64,000 nucleotides of DNA from Serinibacter salmoneus (GTDB taxonomy: Bacteria; Actinomycetota; Actinomycetes; Actinomycetales; Beutenbergiaceae), in NCBI RefSeq assembly GCF_002563925.1, contig NZ_PDJD01000001.1, positions 682,001 through 746,000 on the forward strand, written 5' to 3'. The notes below the pieces were generated by a model. The model did no database searches. It saw nothing but the letters and a program-made list of their open reading frames with translations, and was not told the DNA's origin. The translations under genes and the position numbers were made by a program. Positions 44,445 through 52,731 of the stretch are shown one piece after another; within the stretch, counting starts at the first letter, position 1, and the number at the start of each line of letters is the position of its first letter.

Positions 44445-45732
44445 GGCATTCGACGCCGTCGACATCATCCGCACCAAGCGCGACGGCGGTGAACTCTCCG
44501 ACCCGCAGATCGCCTGGGTGATCGACGCCTATGTGCGTGGCGTGGTGGCGGAGGAACAGATGTCCGCCCTGGCGATGGCGATCCTGCTGCGCGGGATGGG
44601 CCGGCGGGAGATCGCCTCCTGGACCACGGCGATGATCGCCAGCGGTGAGCGCATGGACTTCTCCGGCCTGCGCCGCCGCACGGTGGACAAGCACTCCACC
44701 GGTGGGGTGGGGGACAAGATCACCCTGCCGCTCGCGCCGCTCGTGGCCACCTTCGACGTGGCGGTCCCGCAGCTGTCCGGGCGGGGACTGGGTCACACCG
44801 GCGGCACCCTGGACAAGCTCGAATCCATCCCGGGCTGGCGCGCCGCGCTGAGCAACGAGGAGATGATGGCGCAGCTCGACGGCGTGGGTGCCGTGATCTG
44901 CCAGGCCGGTTCCGGGCTGGCGCCCGCCGACCGCCGGCTGTACGCGCTGCGTGACGTGACCGGCACCGTGGAGGCGATCCCGCTGATCGCCTCCTCGATC
45001 ATGAGCAAGAAGATCGCCGAGGGCACCGCCGCCCTGGTGCTGGATGTCAAGGTCGGGTCCGGGGCGTTCATGAAGGACCTGTCCCAGGCGCGCGAGCTCG
45101 CGCAGACCATGGTGGACCTCGGCACGGACGCCGGGGTGGACACCCGGGCGCTGCTGACCGACATGTCCACGCCGCTGGGCCTGACCGCCGGGAACGCGCT
45201 GGAGGTGCGCGAGTCCCTGGAGGTGCTCGCCGGGGGTGGGCCCGCCGATGTGGTGGACCTGACGGTGGCGCTCGCGCAGGAGATGCTCGACGCCGCAGGT
45301 AAGCCGGGCGTGGACGTGCGGGCGGCGCTGGCCGATGGTCGGGCGATGGACACCTGGCGGGCCATGATCGCCGCGCAGGGCGGGGACCCCGATGCCCCGC
45401 TCCCGACGGCGAAGCACACCGAGCAGGTCCTCGCGCCCGCAGATGGGGTGCTGGTGGGCCTGGACGCCCTGGCGGTCGGGGTCGCGGCGTGGCGCCTGGG
45501 CGCGGGACGCGCCCGCCGGGAGGACGAGGTGCAGGCCGGCGCCGGGGTGGAGTTGCACGCCAAGCCGGGCGCCACAGTGCGCGCCGGTGAGGTGCTGATG
45601 ACCCTGCACACCGATACCCCGGAGCGCTTCGATCGGGCCCGCGAGATCCTCACCGATGCGGCTACGATTGCTCCCGCGGGTTCGAGGCCCGGCACCGGCG
45701 AGGGGGTTGTGCTCGAGCGCATCGCCGGGTGA
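44437..45732 (+). CDS. deoA: Thymidine phosphorylase
   Basis: A 431-residue pyrimidine nucleoside phosphorylase. The signature KHSTGGVGDKITLPLAP, with SGRGLGHTGGTLDKLES and SIMSKKIAEGTAALVLDVK, is complete. The C-terminal lipoyl-like domain contains HAKPGATVRAGEVLMTLH. It releases thymine and deoxyribose-1-phosphate. GAGAAGGAGA precedes ATG 44437, and the gene overlaps the end of cdd by eight bases. Confidence 0.96.
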   Translation: MAEAFDAVDIIRTKRDGGELSDPQIAWVIDAYVRGVVAEEQMSALAMAILLRGMGRREIASWTTAMIASGERMDFSGLRRRTVDKHSTGGVGDKITLPLAPLVATFDVAVPQLSGRGLGHTGGTLDKLESIPGWRAALSNEEMMAQLDGVGAVICQAGSGLAPADRRLYALRDVTGTVEAIPLIASSIMSKKIAEGTAALVLDVKVGSGAFMKDLSQARELAQTMVDLGTDAGVDTRALLTDMSTPLGLTAGNALEVRESLEVLAGGGPADVVDLTVALAQEMLDAAGKPGVDVRAALADGRAMDTWRAMIAAQGGDPDAPLPTAKHTEQVLAPADGVLVGLDALAVGVAAWRLGAGRARREDEVQAGAGVELHAKPGATVRAGEVLMTLHTDTPERFDRAREILTDAATIAPAGSRPGTGEGVVLERIAG

Positions 45733-45772
45733 CCTCGACCGTGCCGCCCAGTGACCCCCCGGAGGAGGCTCC

Positions 45773-46345
45773 GTGAACATCTTCGGCGATGCGCAGGAGA
45801 CGCCGACCGACCAAGCACCCGCCGTCCTGGTGGTCTGCACCGGGAACATCTGCCGCTCACCCGCGGGTGAGTTGCTGCTGCAGCACGCCACCGGGCCGGC
45901 CGTGAGCGTCGCGTCGGCGGGCACGCAGGGCCTTCCCAAGGCCCGGGTGCACCCGCGGATGGGGGAGTTGCTCGCGCGTGATGCGATCGTGAGCGAGAAG
46001 TTCCGTTCCCGGCGGATCCGCCCGGAGATGGCCGAGGGTGCGCTCCTGGTGCTCACCGCCACCCGTGAGCACCGCGCAGCGGTGTTGCGGGAGGCACCCC
46101 GGGTGCTCAACCGCACGTTCACGATCAAGGAGTTCGCGGCGCTGCTCGCGCTGGAGGAGGTGCACGGCGGCGGGCGCTCCCTGGTGCGCTCCGCGGCCGT
46201 GCACCGTGCCCGCTGCCCGTTGCGCGATGACGAGCTCGACATCGAGGACCCGATCGGTCAGGACCGCGAGGTGTTCGAGCGCGTGTACCTGGAGATCAAG
46301 GCGGCGATGCGGCCCATCGCGGCGGCACTCGCCCCGCAGGTCTGA
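45773..46345 (+). CDS. Low-molecular-weight protein-tyrosine phosphatase
   Basis: A 190-residue phosphatase with the P-loop VCTGNICRSP (Cys22 to Arg28) and the general-acid Asp in DIEDPIGQD near residue 163. The 35-residue insertion before the acid loop (EEVHGGGRSLVRSAAVHRARCPL) is longer than in Wzb. Such enzymes dephosphorylate bacterial tyrosine kinases that control capsule export. No partner kinase is seen in the window. GTG 45773 with GGAGGAG upstream. It lies 40 bases after deoA and may be co-transcribed. Confidence 0.9.
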   Translation: MNIFGDAQETPTDQAPAVLVVCTGNICRSPAGELLLQHATGPAVSVASAGTQGLPKARVHPRMGELLARDAIVSEKFRSRRIRPEMAEGALLVLTATREHRAAVLREAPRVLNRTFTIKEFAALLALEEVHGGGRSLVRSAAVHRARCPLRDDELDIEDPIGQDREVFERVYLEIKAAMRPIAAALAPQV

Positions 46346-46403
46346 GCAGTCAGGCGGCGCCCCGGAACGCTCCCGCCGCGCAGCGCGCAGCGCTGGCCCG
46401 CCG

Positions 46404-46409
46404 TAGTCT
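46404..46409 (+). promoter_or_regulatory. -10 box for the C39-like protein gene
   Basis: TAGTCT ends six bases before ATG 46416. GAGGGG lies between but touches the start codon, so a leaderless transcript is likelier than ribosome-site use. Confidence 0.45.
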
Positions 46410-46415
46410 GAGGGG

Positions 46416-47300
46416 ATGCCGCGACGTCTCACCCTGTCCTCCGCACGGGCTCTGCTGGTCGCGCTGGGCGTGGGGGAGCGCCGCCTGCCCACGGCGCCAC
46501 CGGCCGCCCCCGCCGCGCGTGACACCGCCTCGGTGCGCCGCAGCGCTCTCGCGCCACCGCAGCGACGCCTGGCGGTGAACCTGACCCGCAGTTCGCGGGT
46601 GGGTCCGCTGCGCTGGTCGGAGACGCTCGTCGCGCAGACCACACCGCAGACCTGCGGGGCGAGCAGCCTGCTGCTGCTCGCCGCCCTCGGTGACCCGGTG
46701 CTGGCCGCGTGGCTGACCACGGGGCGCCGGATCGGGTCCCAGCCTCCGCCCGAGCTCGCCCGGCTGCCCCTGGCGCAGCTGGAGGCACCGAGTGTGCAGG
46801 AGCGCATCGCCGTCGCCGAACGTCGCGTGTTCGAGCAGGTCCGCTCTCGCGCGCTCGGCCCGTTCTCCTGGCCGGCGAGGTGGGGGACCCCGCCGTGGGC
46901 AGCGGCACGTCAGGCCCGCTATCCCGGAGTGACCTACCGGCACACCCCGGTGAACGATCGGGACGTGGCGCAGGCTCGCACGATCCTGCAGGCGGTCAAG
47001 GCCGCGACCCGCGCTGGGATCCCGGTGCTGCTGTACACCGGCGGCGATCTGAGTTCCTCCCCGGCCGCGGCCCTTCCCCGGCACGTGGTGCTCGCGCTGC
47101 CGTGGCGGCGTGACCTGCCGAGCCTGCGGATCTTCGAGCCCGGCAGCGGCCGGATCCGTGAGGTGACGGTGGAGTCGCTGCTGGCGCGGGAGCGCCCGAT
47201 GGCGGCGCTGGGGAACTGGACCCACGTGGTCTGGGCCGTGCTGCCCTCCTCGGTGTTCCCCGGGGGCGAGGCGCCGGGCGGGGAACGCGGCAGCGAGTAG
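46416..47300 (+). CDS. Hypothetical protein with C39-like cysteine peptidase fold
   Basis: A 294-residue protein without a signal peptide. VAQTTPQTCGASSLLLLAALGDP (near residue 75) has the Gln-x-Cys-Gly-x-Ser pattern of papain-like C39 peptidases. A candidate His follows in LPRHVVLALPW near residue 225, and IFEPGSGRIREVTVESLL resembles the Asp/Asn-Pro-x-x-G segment after it. These suggest a cysteine peptidase or inactive relative; this is inference from motif order. Arg/Pro/Ala-rich N-terminus. No cleavage target is suggested by the nucleoside-salvage neighbours. Its TAG stop is part of the -10 box of the next gene. Confidence 0.65.
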   Translation: MPRRLTLSSARALLVALGVGERRLPTAPPAAPAARDTASVRRSALAPPQRRLAVNLTRSSRVGPLRWSETLVAQTTPQTCGASSLLLLAALGDPVLAAWLTTGRRIGSQPPPELARLPLAQLEAPSVQERIAVAERRVFEQVRSRALGPFSWPARWGTPPWAAARQARYPGVTYRHTPVNDRDVAQARTILQAVKAATRAGIPVLLYTGGDLSSSPAAALPRHVVLALPWRRDLPSLRIFEPGSGRIREVTVESLLARERPMAALGNWTHVVWAVLPSSVFPGGEAPGGERGSE

Positions 47301-47303
47301 CGT
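47298..47303 (+). promoter_or_regulatory. -10 box of add, overlapping the upstream stop codon
   Basis: TAGCGT begins with the TAG stop of the preceding gene and ends seven bases before ATG 47311. There is no Shine-Dalgarno, so the adenosine deaminase mRNA appears leaderless. Confidence 0.45.
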
Positions 47304-47310
47304 GGTGCCC

Positions 47311-48429
47311 ATGACCGACGACGCCGCCGACTTCACCCCCGCCCCCGCCCTGACCGAGCACATGATCGCCCACCTGCCGAAGGTGTCGCTGCACGATCAC
47401 CTCGATGGCGGGCTGCGGCCGCAGACCCTGCTGGAGCTCGCGGAGGAGGTGGGGCACACCCTGCCCACCACGGACGTGAACGCGCTCGGTGAGTGGTTCG
47501 TGGAGGCTGCGGACTCCGGTTCCCTGCCGCGCTACCTGGAGACGTTCGATCACACGATCGCGGTGATGCAGACCCGCGAGGGGCTGCGGCGCGTGGCGCG
47601 GGACGCCGTGGTGGACCTCGCGGCGGACGGCGTGGTGTACGGCGAGTTGCGGTACGCCCCGGAGCAGCACACCCAGCGCGGGCTGTCCCTGCAGGAGGTC
47701 GTGGACGCCGTGCAGCAGGGACTGGACGACGGCGTGGCCGACGCGCAGGAGGACGGCCGCACCATCACGGTGGGCACGTTGATCACCGCGATGCGGCAGG
47801 CGGACCGCTCGCCCGAGATCGCCAGGCTGGCGCTGGACAACCGGGACCGCGGCGTGGTCGGCTTCGACATCGCGGGGCCGGAGGCCGGGTTCCTCCCCAC
47901 GCTGCACCGGGAGGCCTTCGAGTTGCTGCGGGCGGAGAACTTCCCCGTGACGATCCACGCCGGGGAGGCCGACGGCGCAGCCTCCATCTGGGAGGCCCTG
48001 CAGATGGGCGCGCTGCGGCTGGGGCACGGGGTGCGGATCATCGAGGATGTCACCGTGCAGGAGGGTTCCGAGGGCGCTGTGCAGGTCGGCAGGCTCGCGC
48101 AGTGGGTGCTGGACCGCCAGATCCCCCTCGAGGTGGCGCCCAGCTCGAACCTGCAGACCGGCGTGGCGTCCGCGATCGCGACGCACCCGGTGACGCGGCT
48201 GCGGGACCTGGGCTTCGCCGTCACGATCAACACCGACAACCGGCTGATGTCCGGCACCACGCTGAGCCGCGAAATGACGCTGCTGGCCGCGGAGTCGGAC
48301 TGGACGTTGGATGACCTGGAGGCCGCCACGCTCACGGCCGCGTTCGCGGGGTTCGCCCACCGGGACGTGCTCGAGCGGATCGTGGCGGAGCAGATCCTCC
48401 CGGGCTACGACGCGGCACGCGAGGCGTGA
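47311..48429 (+). CDS. add: Adenosine deaminase
   Basis: A 372-residue zinc amidohydrolase converting adenosine to inosine. LHDHLDGGLRP (metal His-x-His), IHAGEADG (His and the acid/base Glu follow), LGHGVRI and the INTDNRLMSGTTLS strand with the metal Asp are present. Length and order match actinobacterial Add. ATG 47311 is preferred to GTG 47302. It feeds inosine to the phosphorylase encoded convergently. Confidence 0.95.
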   Translation: MTDDAADFTPAPALTEHMIAHLPKVSLHDHLDGGLRPQTLLELAEEVGHTLPTTDVNALGEWFVEAADSGSLPRYLETFDHTIAVMQTREGLRRVARDAVVDLAADGVVYGELRYAPEQHTQRGLSLQEVVDAVQQGLDDGVADAQEDGRTITVGTLITAMRQADRSPEIARLALDNRDRGVVGFDIAGPEAGFLPTLHREAFELLRAENFPVTIHAGEADGAASIWEALQMGALRLGHGVRIIEDVTVQEGSEGAVQVGRLAQWVLDRQIPLEVAPSSNLQTGVASAIATHPVTRLRDLGFAVTINTDNRLMSGTTLSREMTLLAAESDWTLDDLEAATLTAAFAGFAHRDVLERIVAEQILPGYDAAREA

Positions 48430-48441
48430 CCCGTCCCCGGG

Positions 48442-48458
48442 TCAGCCCTCCGGGCTGA
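48442..48458. terminator. Small hairpin between convergent add and PNP genes
   Basis: TCAGCCC and GGGCTGA pair around a three-base loop. It is placed where a bidirectional terminator would be expected, but it is short and lacks a U-tract. Confidence 0.4.
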
Positions 48459-48527
48459 GAAGGCTGGTGCCGAGGCCATCGGTTCGTTTCAGCACCGAAC
48501 CGGATCTGCTCCGGCAGACCTGGGCTG

Positions 48528-49400
48528 TTACAGAGCGCGCACGATCGCCGCCAGGAGAGCGGCGATGCGCGGTGCGGCGGCGGCGCCCGCCTCCAGCACC
48601 TCGGCGTGCGAGAGCGGATCGGGGGAGATACCGGCGGCCGCGTTGGTGACCAGGGACATCCCGAGCACCTCCATCCCGGCCTCGCGTGCCGCGATCGCCT
48701 CCAGCGCCGTGGACATCCCCACGAGGTGCCCACCGATGGTCTTGGCCATCTGCACCTCGGCCGGGGTCTCGTAGTGCGGCCCGCGGAACTGCACGTACAC
48801 ACCCTCGGGCAGGCTCGGGTCCACGGTGCGGGCGAGGTCACGCAGCCGGCGGGAGTACAGATCGGTGAGGTCCACGAACGTGGCGCCCTCGAGGGGGCTG
48901 TCCGCCGTGAGATTGATGTGGTCGTTGATGAGCACCGTGGTACCCGGCTCCCACTCCGGCACGAGGCCGCCGCAGCCGTTGGTGAGCACCACGGTGGAGG
49001 CGCCCGCGGCGGCGGCGGTGCGCATGCCGTGCGCGACCCGGCGCACGCCCTTGCCCTCGTAGTAGTGGGTGCGGGCGCCGATCACCAGGGCGTAGCGGTC
49101 GTGCCCGTAGGCGCCCTCACCGGTCTCGGAGGACTCGTCGTGGTCGATGCGGATCGAGCGGATCGTGCCGCCGTGGCCGGCCACACCGGAGGCGGAGAAA
49201 CCGGCGATCTCAGCGGCGGGGATCTCCGCCACGACCTCGCCGAGCATCTCGGCGGCGCCGCCCCAGCCGGAACCGAGCACCAGTGCCACATCATGCTTGG
49301 TCACACCGGTGGCCGCAGCGATCTGATGTGCCGCCTTCTTCGCGACGTCGAAGGGCGAGGTGGTGGGGTCGTCGAGGCCGTCGGGCGTGTGCGTGCTCAC
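48528..49400 (-). CDS. Purine nucleoside phosphorylase
   Basis: A 290-residue trimeric-type PNP. GSGWGGAAEML is the phosphate-binding start, VAGHGGTIRSI, YYEGKG, TNGCGGLVPEW and SLVTNAAAGISPDPLSH (purine-binding Asn) complete the family set. It splits inosine/guanosine to base and ribose-1-phosphate. GTG start at 49400 with TACGGT six bases upstream and no Shine-Dalgarno, another leaderless case. It is divergent from lpdA, an arrangement resembling the mycobacterial region. Confidence 0.93.
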   Translation of the reverse strand: MSTHTPDGLDDPTTSPFDVAKKAAHQIAAATGVTKHDVALVLGSGWGGAAEMLGEVVAEIPAAEIAGFSASGVAGHGGTIRSIRIDHDESSETGEGAYGHDRYALVIGARTHYYEGKGVRRVAHGMRTAAAAGASTVVLTNGCGGLVPEWEPGTTVLINDHINLTADSPLEGATFVDLTDLYSRRLRDLARTVDPSLPEGVYVQFRGPHYETPAEVQMAKTIGGHLVGMSTALEAIAAREAGMEVLGMSLVTNAAAGISPDPLSHAEVLEAGAAAAPRIAALLAAIVRAL

Positions 49401-49517
49401 CGGGTCACCGTAGCGCGTGCGCGCCGGTGCACGCGCGCGTGCGGTACATAGGCGGGGCATAGGCGCTGGCCGGTGCGGCGGTGGCAGGCACGGCCGTTGA
49501 CGCGGGAGACTGGGCTC

Positions 49518-51014
49518 ATGACGGCACACCCTGGCGAGAAGACGAACCCGGCCGACGGCGTGGAGCCCTCGGGGGGAGACGGGCAGGTTCCCGCGGCGCC
49601 CGGCAGCGGGGCGTCGCCCACCCGGCGCGGTAGCCGCGTGGTGGTCCTCGGTGGGGGGCCGGGCGGCTACGAGGCTGCGCTGGTGGCGCGGCAGCTCGAC
49701 GCCGAGGTCACACTCATCGAGCGCAACGGGATCGGGGGTGCGGCGGTCCTCACCGATGTGGTGCCCTCGAAGTCCCTCATCGCCTCGGCGAACATGGTCG
49801 CCAAGACCGAGGTGGCCGAGTGGATGGGGATCTCTCGCGGGCAGCCGCAGAGCGGGCTCGAGGTGGACCTGGCTCGCCTGAACGATCAGGTGCTCACCCT
49901 GGCGCATCAGCAGTCGGCCGATATCCGCGCGAACCTGGAGCGCGCCGGGATCGAGGTGGTGGACGGCGAGGGGCGGCTCCTCGCCCCGGACCGGGTGGCG
50001 GTGACCACCCCCGGGCGGGAGCGGGAGTTTCCCGCCGAGGTGGTGCTCCTCGCCACCGGGGCGTCACCGCGGGTGCTCCCGACCGCGGTGCCGGACGGTG
50101 AGCGCATCCTGACCTGGACGCAGTTGTATCGCCTGCGGGAACTGCCGGAGCGACTCATCGTGGTGGGTTCAGGCGTGACGGGTGCGGAGTTCGCGAACGC
50201 CTACGGGGCGCTGGGGTGTGACGTGGTGCTGGTCTCCAGCCGTGATCGTGTGCTGCCGGGGGAGGACGGCGATGCGGCCGAGCTCATCGAGGGCGCCTTC
50301 CGGCGCCGCGGCATGGAGGTGTTGAGCCGGTCGCGTGCGGCGGCGGTGGAACGCCGCGGTGAGGGTGTGGTGGTGACGCTGGAGGACGGCCGTGAGGTCG
50401 AGGGTTCGCACTGCCTGGTGGCGGTGGGCGGCGTGCCGAACACTGCTGGCCTGGGGTTGGAGGAGGCGGGTGTGGCGCTCGCGCCGAGCGGCCACATCAC
50501 GGTGGACCGGGTCTCGCGTACCACCGTGCGCGGCGTGTACGCCGCGGGAGACGTGACGGGTGTGCTCCCGCTGGCCTCCGTGGCCGCGACCCAGGGGCGC
50601 ATCGCGATGTGGCACGCGCTGGGTGACGCGGTGGCGCCGCTGGACGTCTCCAAGGTGCCCGCCACGGTGTTCACCTCTCCGGAGATCGCGACGGTGGGGG
50701 TCTCGGCGGCCGATGCCGAGGCCCATGATGCCCGCGTGCGGGTGGTGCCGCTCTCGCGCAACCCGCGGGCGAAGATGATGGGCATCGAGGAGGGGTTCAT
50801 CAAGGTGGTGGCGCGGCAGGGTTCCGGGTCGGTGCTGGGTGGTGTGGTGGTCAGCCCTCGGGCCAGCGAGCTGATCCACGTACTCACGCTCGCCGTGACC
50901 ACGCGGTGCACGGTGGATGAACTCGCCACCACCATGACGATCTACCCCTCGCTCTCGGGGAGCATCGCCGAGGCCGCCCGTCTGTTGCATATGCCGACCT
51001 TTGGGGATGGCTGA
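49518..51014 (+). CDS. lpdA: NAD(P)H-quinone dehydrogenase, LpdA type
   Basis: A 498-residue pyridine nucleotide-disulfide oxidoreductase homologue. FAD motif VVVLGGGPGGYEAAL (near 55), NAD motif VVGSGVTGAEFANAY and YAAGDVTGVLPLA are intact. The redox-active CxxxxC is missing: GGAAVLTDVVPSKSLI stands where lipoamide dehydrogenases have GGTCLNVGCIPSK. This is the LpdA/Rv3303c class, which reduces quinones instead of disulfides. A 35-residue low-complexity N-terminus precedes the fold. ATG 49518 chosen; GAGACT six bases upstream is a weak -10. Confidence 0.92.
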   Translation: MTAHPGEKTNPADGVEPSGGDGQVPAAPGSGASPTRRGSRVVVLGGGPGGYEAALVARQLDAEVTLIERNGIGGAAVLTDVVPSKSLIASANMVAKTEVAEWMGISRGQPQSGLEVDLARLNDQVLTLAHQQSADIRANLERAGIEVVDGEGRLLAPDRVAVTTPGREREFPAEVVLLATGASPRVLPTAVPDGERILTWTQLYRLRELPERLIVVGSGVTGAEFANAYGALGCDVVLVSSRDRVLPGEDGDAAELIEGAFRRRGMEVLSRSRAAAVERRGEGVVVTLEDGREVEGSHCLVAVGGVPNTAGLGLEEAGVALAPSGHITVDRVSRTTVRGVYAAGDVTGVLPLASVAATQGRIAMWHALGDAVAPLDVSKVPATVFTSPEIATVGVSAADAEAHDARVRVVPLSRNPRAKMMGIEEGFIKVVARQGSGSVLGGVVVSPRASELIHVLTLAVTTRCTVDELATTMTIYPSLSGSIAEAARLLHMPTFGDG

Positions 51015-51084
51015 GGTCCAGAGGCGTCATGTTGCATCCATGTGACTTTTCTCCCTTCAGGGAGCGCCGTCCGCATCCATCGAC

Positions 51085-51090
51085 TAGCGT
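51085..51090 (+). promoter_or_regulatory. -10 candidate of the priming sugar transferase gene
   Basis: TAGCGT lies about 54 bases before ATG 51144 in the 129-base gap after lpdA. A CTCCC-TTCA-GGGAG hairpin lies just upstream near 51052-51065. No -35 was recognised. Confidence 0.35.
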
Positions 51091-51143
51091 CCTATCTGCT
51101 GAACGGTGGGGGCCACAGGCGACACGGTGAGGCGGGCTACAGG

Positions 51144-52646
51144 ATGGTGCAGACGAGTGTGGCGGTTGACGAGGTGAGCGAGGGAGGGCCGGAGCAGGTG
51201 CGGCCACGATCCGGCGGGATCGCCGGCTTGCCCTGGCTCGTGAAGGTCCGGGCAGGGATCCTGGCGACGGACGTAGCGATGATGGCGCTCACCTTCCTCA
51301 CTGCACAGTATGTGTGGTTCGGGGGATTCTCTGAGCCGGTGGCGAGCAACCGGGTTCCGCTTTCCTACCTCGAGATCAGTTTGCTCTTCGGCGCCATCTG
51401 GCTCGTGGCGCTCTCGGCGCAGCGCAGTCGCTCGGAGCGGGTGCTCGCCGTGGGCGGCGAGGAGTACCGCCGCGTGGTGAACGCTACGGTCCTGGCGTTC
51501 GGCGTGACCGCGATCCTTGCGTTCCTGTTCGAGATCCGGCTCTCCCGCGGGTTCTTCCTGGTTGCGCTGCCCCTAGGACTCGCACTATTGGTCCTGGGGC
51601 GCTGGATTACGCGCCGCGTGCTGGACCATCTGCGACTGATGGGCCGCTGCATGAGCGACGCGATCGTGATGGGCGAGCCCGCCGATGTGCGGCGCGTGCT
51701 GACGGAGTTGGCCGAGAACCGGCAAGCCGGCTATCGGGCGGTCGCCTACAGCCTGACCTCGGGCACGAGCGCCTCGTGGGGGAACCCGGGGTGGACGTCC
51801 GTTCCGGAGATCGCGGAGCGGGACATCGTGACGCGTGTGGCGCAGGATGAGTTGCGGGCGGTGATCGTGGCCGGCGAGCTCCCCGGGGGGCGTGACGCGA
51901 TCCGCCGCCTCGGGTGGGACCTCGAGGGCAACGGTGTCGAGTTGATCCTCGTGAGCCGACTCACGGATGTGGCCGGCCCCCGGATGCACCTGCGGCCCGT
52001 CCAGGGGCTGCCCCTCGTGCATGTGACACTCCCGCAGTACTCCGGGCCCGCACACGCCCTCAAGAGGGCGTTCGACGTGCTGTTCGCGGGCGCAGTGCTC
52101 CTCGTGCTCCTCCCGGTGTTCGCGGTGATCGGGATCCTGGTCAAGGCCGGGGACGGCGGGCCAGTCTTCTTCCGCCAGGAGCGAGCCGGGGCCAACGGAT
52201 CGACCTTCAAGATGGTGAAGTTCCGCTCCATGCGCGTGGACGCCGAAGCGCTCAAGGCGACGCTGATGGCGCAGAACGAAGGTGCCGGGCCACTGTTCAA
52301 GATGAAGAACGACCCGCGGATCACCCGTGTCGGAGGGTTCCTGCGCAAGTACTCCCTCGACGAGTTGCCCCAGTTCTGGAACGTGTTCGTGGGTGACATG
52401 AGCGTGGTGGGTCCCCGCCCGCCACTGCCCGCCGAGGTGGAGGAGTACGACGCCGCCGCCACCCGCCGCCTGTTGATCAAGCCCGGCATCACCGGGTTGT
52501 GGCAGGTGGGCGGGCGTTCAGACCTGACCTGGGACGAGAGCATCCGACTCGACCTCAACTACGTGGAGAACTGGTCGCTCGCCGGTGACCTGGTCATCAT
52601 TGCCAAGACCGTGAAGGCCGTCTTCGAGAACGACGGCGCATACTGA
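51144..52646 (+). CDS. Polyprenyl-phosphate sugar-1-phosphate transferase (WcaJ/CpsE type)
   Basis: A 500-residue membrane enzyme that starts polysaccharide repeat-unit synthesis on a lipid carrier. Four N-terminal helices (about 35-170), a soluble CoA-binding-like middle domain, one helix in FDVLFAGAVLLVLLPVF, then the catalytic bac_transf domain: FRQERAGANGSTFKMVKFRSM, DELPQFWNVFVGDMSVVGPRP, KPGITGLWQVGGRSDLTWDE. All key motifs are intact. ATG 51144 has GAGGCGGG upstream; the frame from 51042 includes leader sequence. It opens the surface polysaccharide locus. Confidence 0.93.
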   Translation: MVQTSVAVDEVSEGGPEQVRPRSGGIAGLPWLVKVRAGILATDVAMMALTFLTAQYVWFGGFSEPVASNRVPLSYLEISLLFGAIWLVALSAQRSRSERVLAVGGEEYRRVVNATVLAFGVTAILAFLFEIRLSRGFFLVALPLGLALLVLGRWITRRVLDHLRLMGRCMSDAIVMGEPADVRRVLTELAENRQAGYRAVAYSLTSGTSASWGNPGWTSVPEIAERDIVTRVAQDELRAVIVAGELPGGRDAIRRLGWDLEGNGVELILVSRLTDVAGPRMHLRPVQGLPLVHVTLPQYSGPAHALKRAFDVLFAGAVLLVLLPVFAVIGILVKAGDGGPVFFRQERAGANGSTFKMVKFRSMRVDAEALKATLMAQNEGAGPLFKMKNDPRITRVGGFLRKYSLDELPQFWNVFVGDMSVVGPRPPLPAEVEEYDAAATRRLLIKPGITGLWQVGGRSDLTWDESIRLDLNYVENWSLAGDLVIIAKTVKAVFENDGAY

Positions 52647-52731
52647 GTGCCCGATCTCCCGGCGGCGGTCCCGACGCCGTGTCGCAGATGAACTGATGAG
52701 CGCCGCTCACTTCGATTTCTGCACGATGTGA

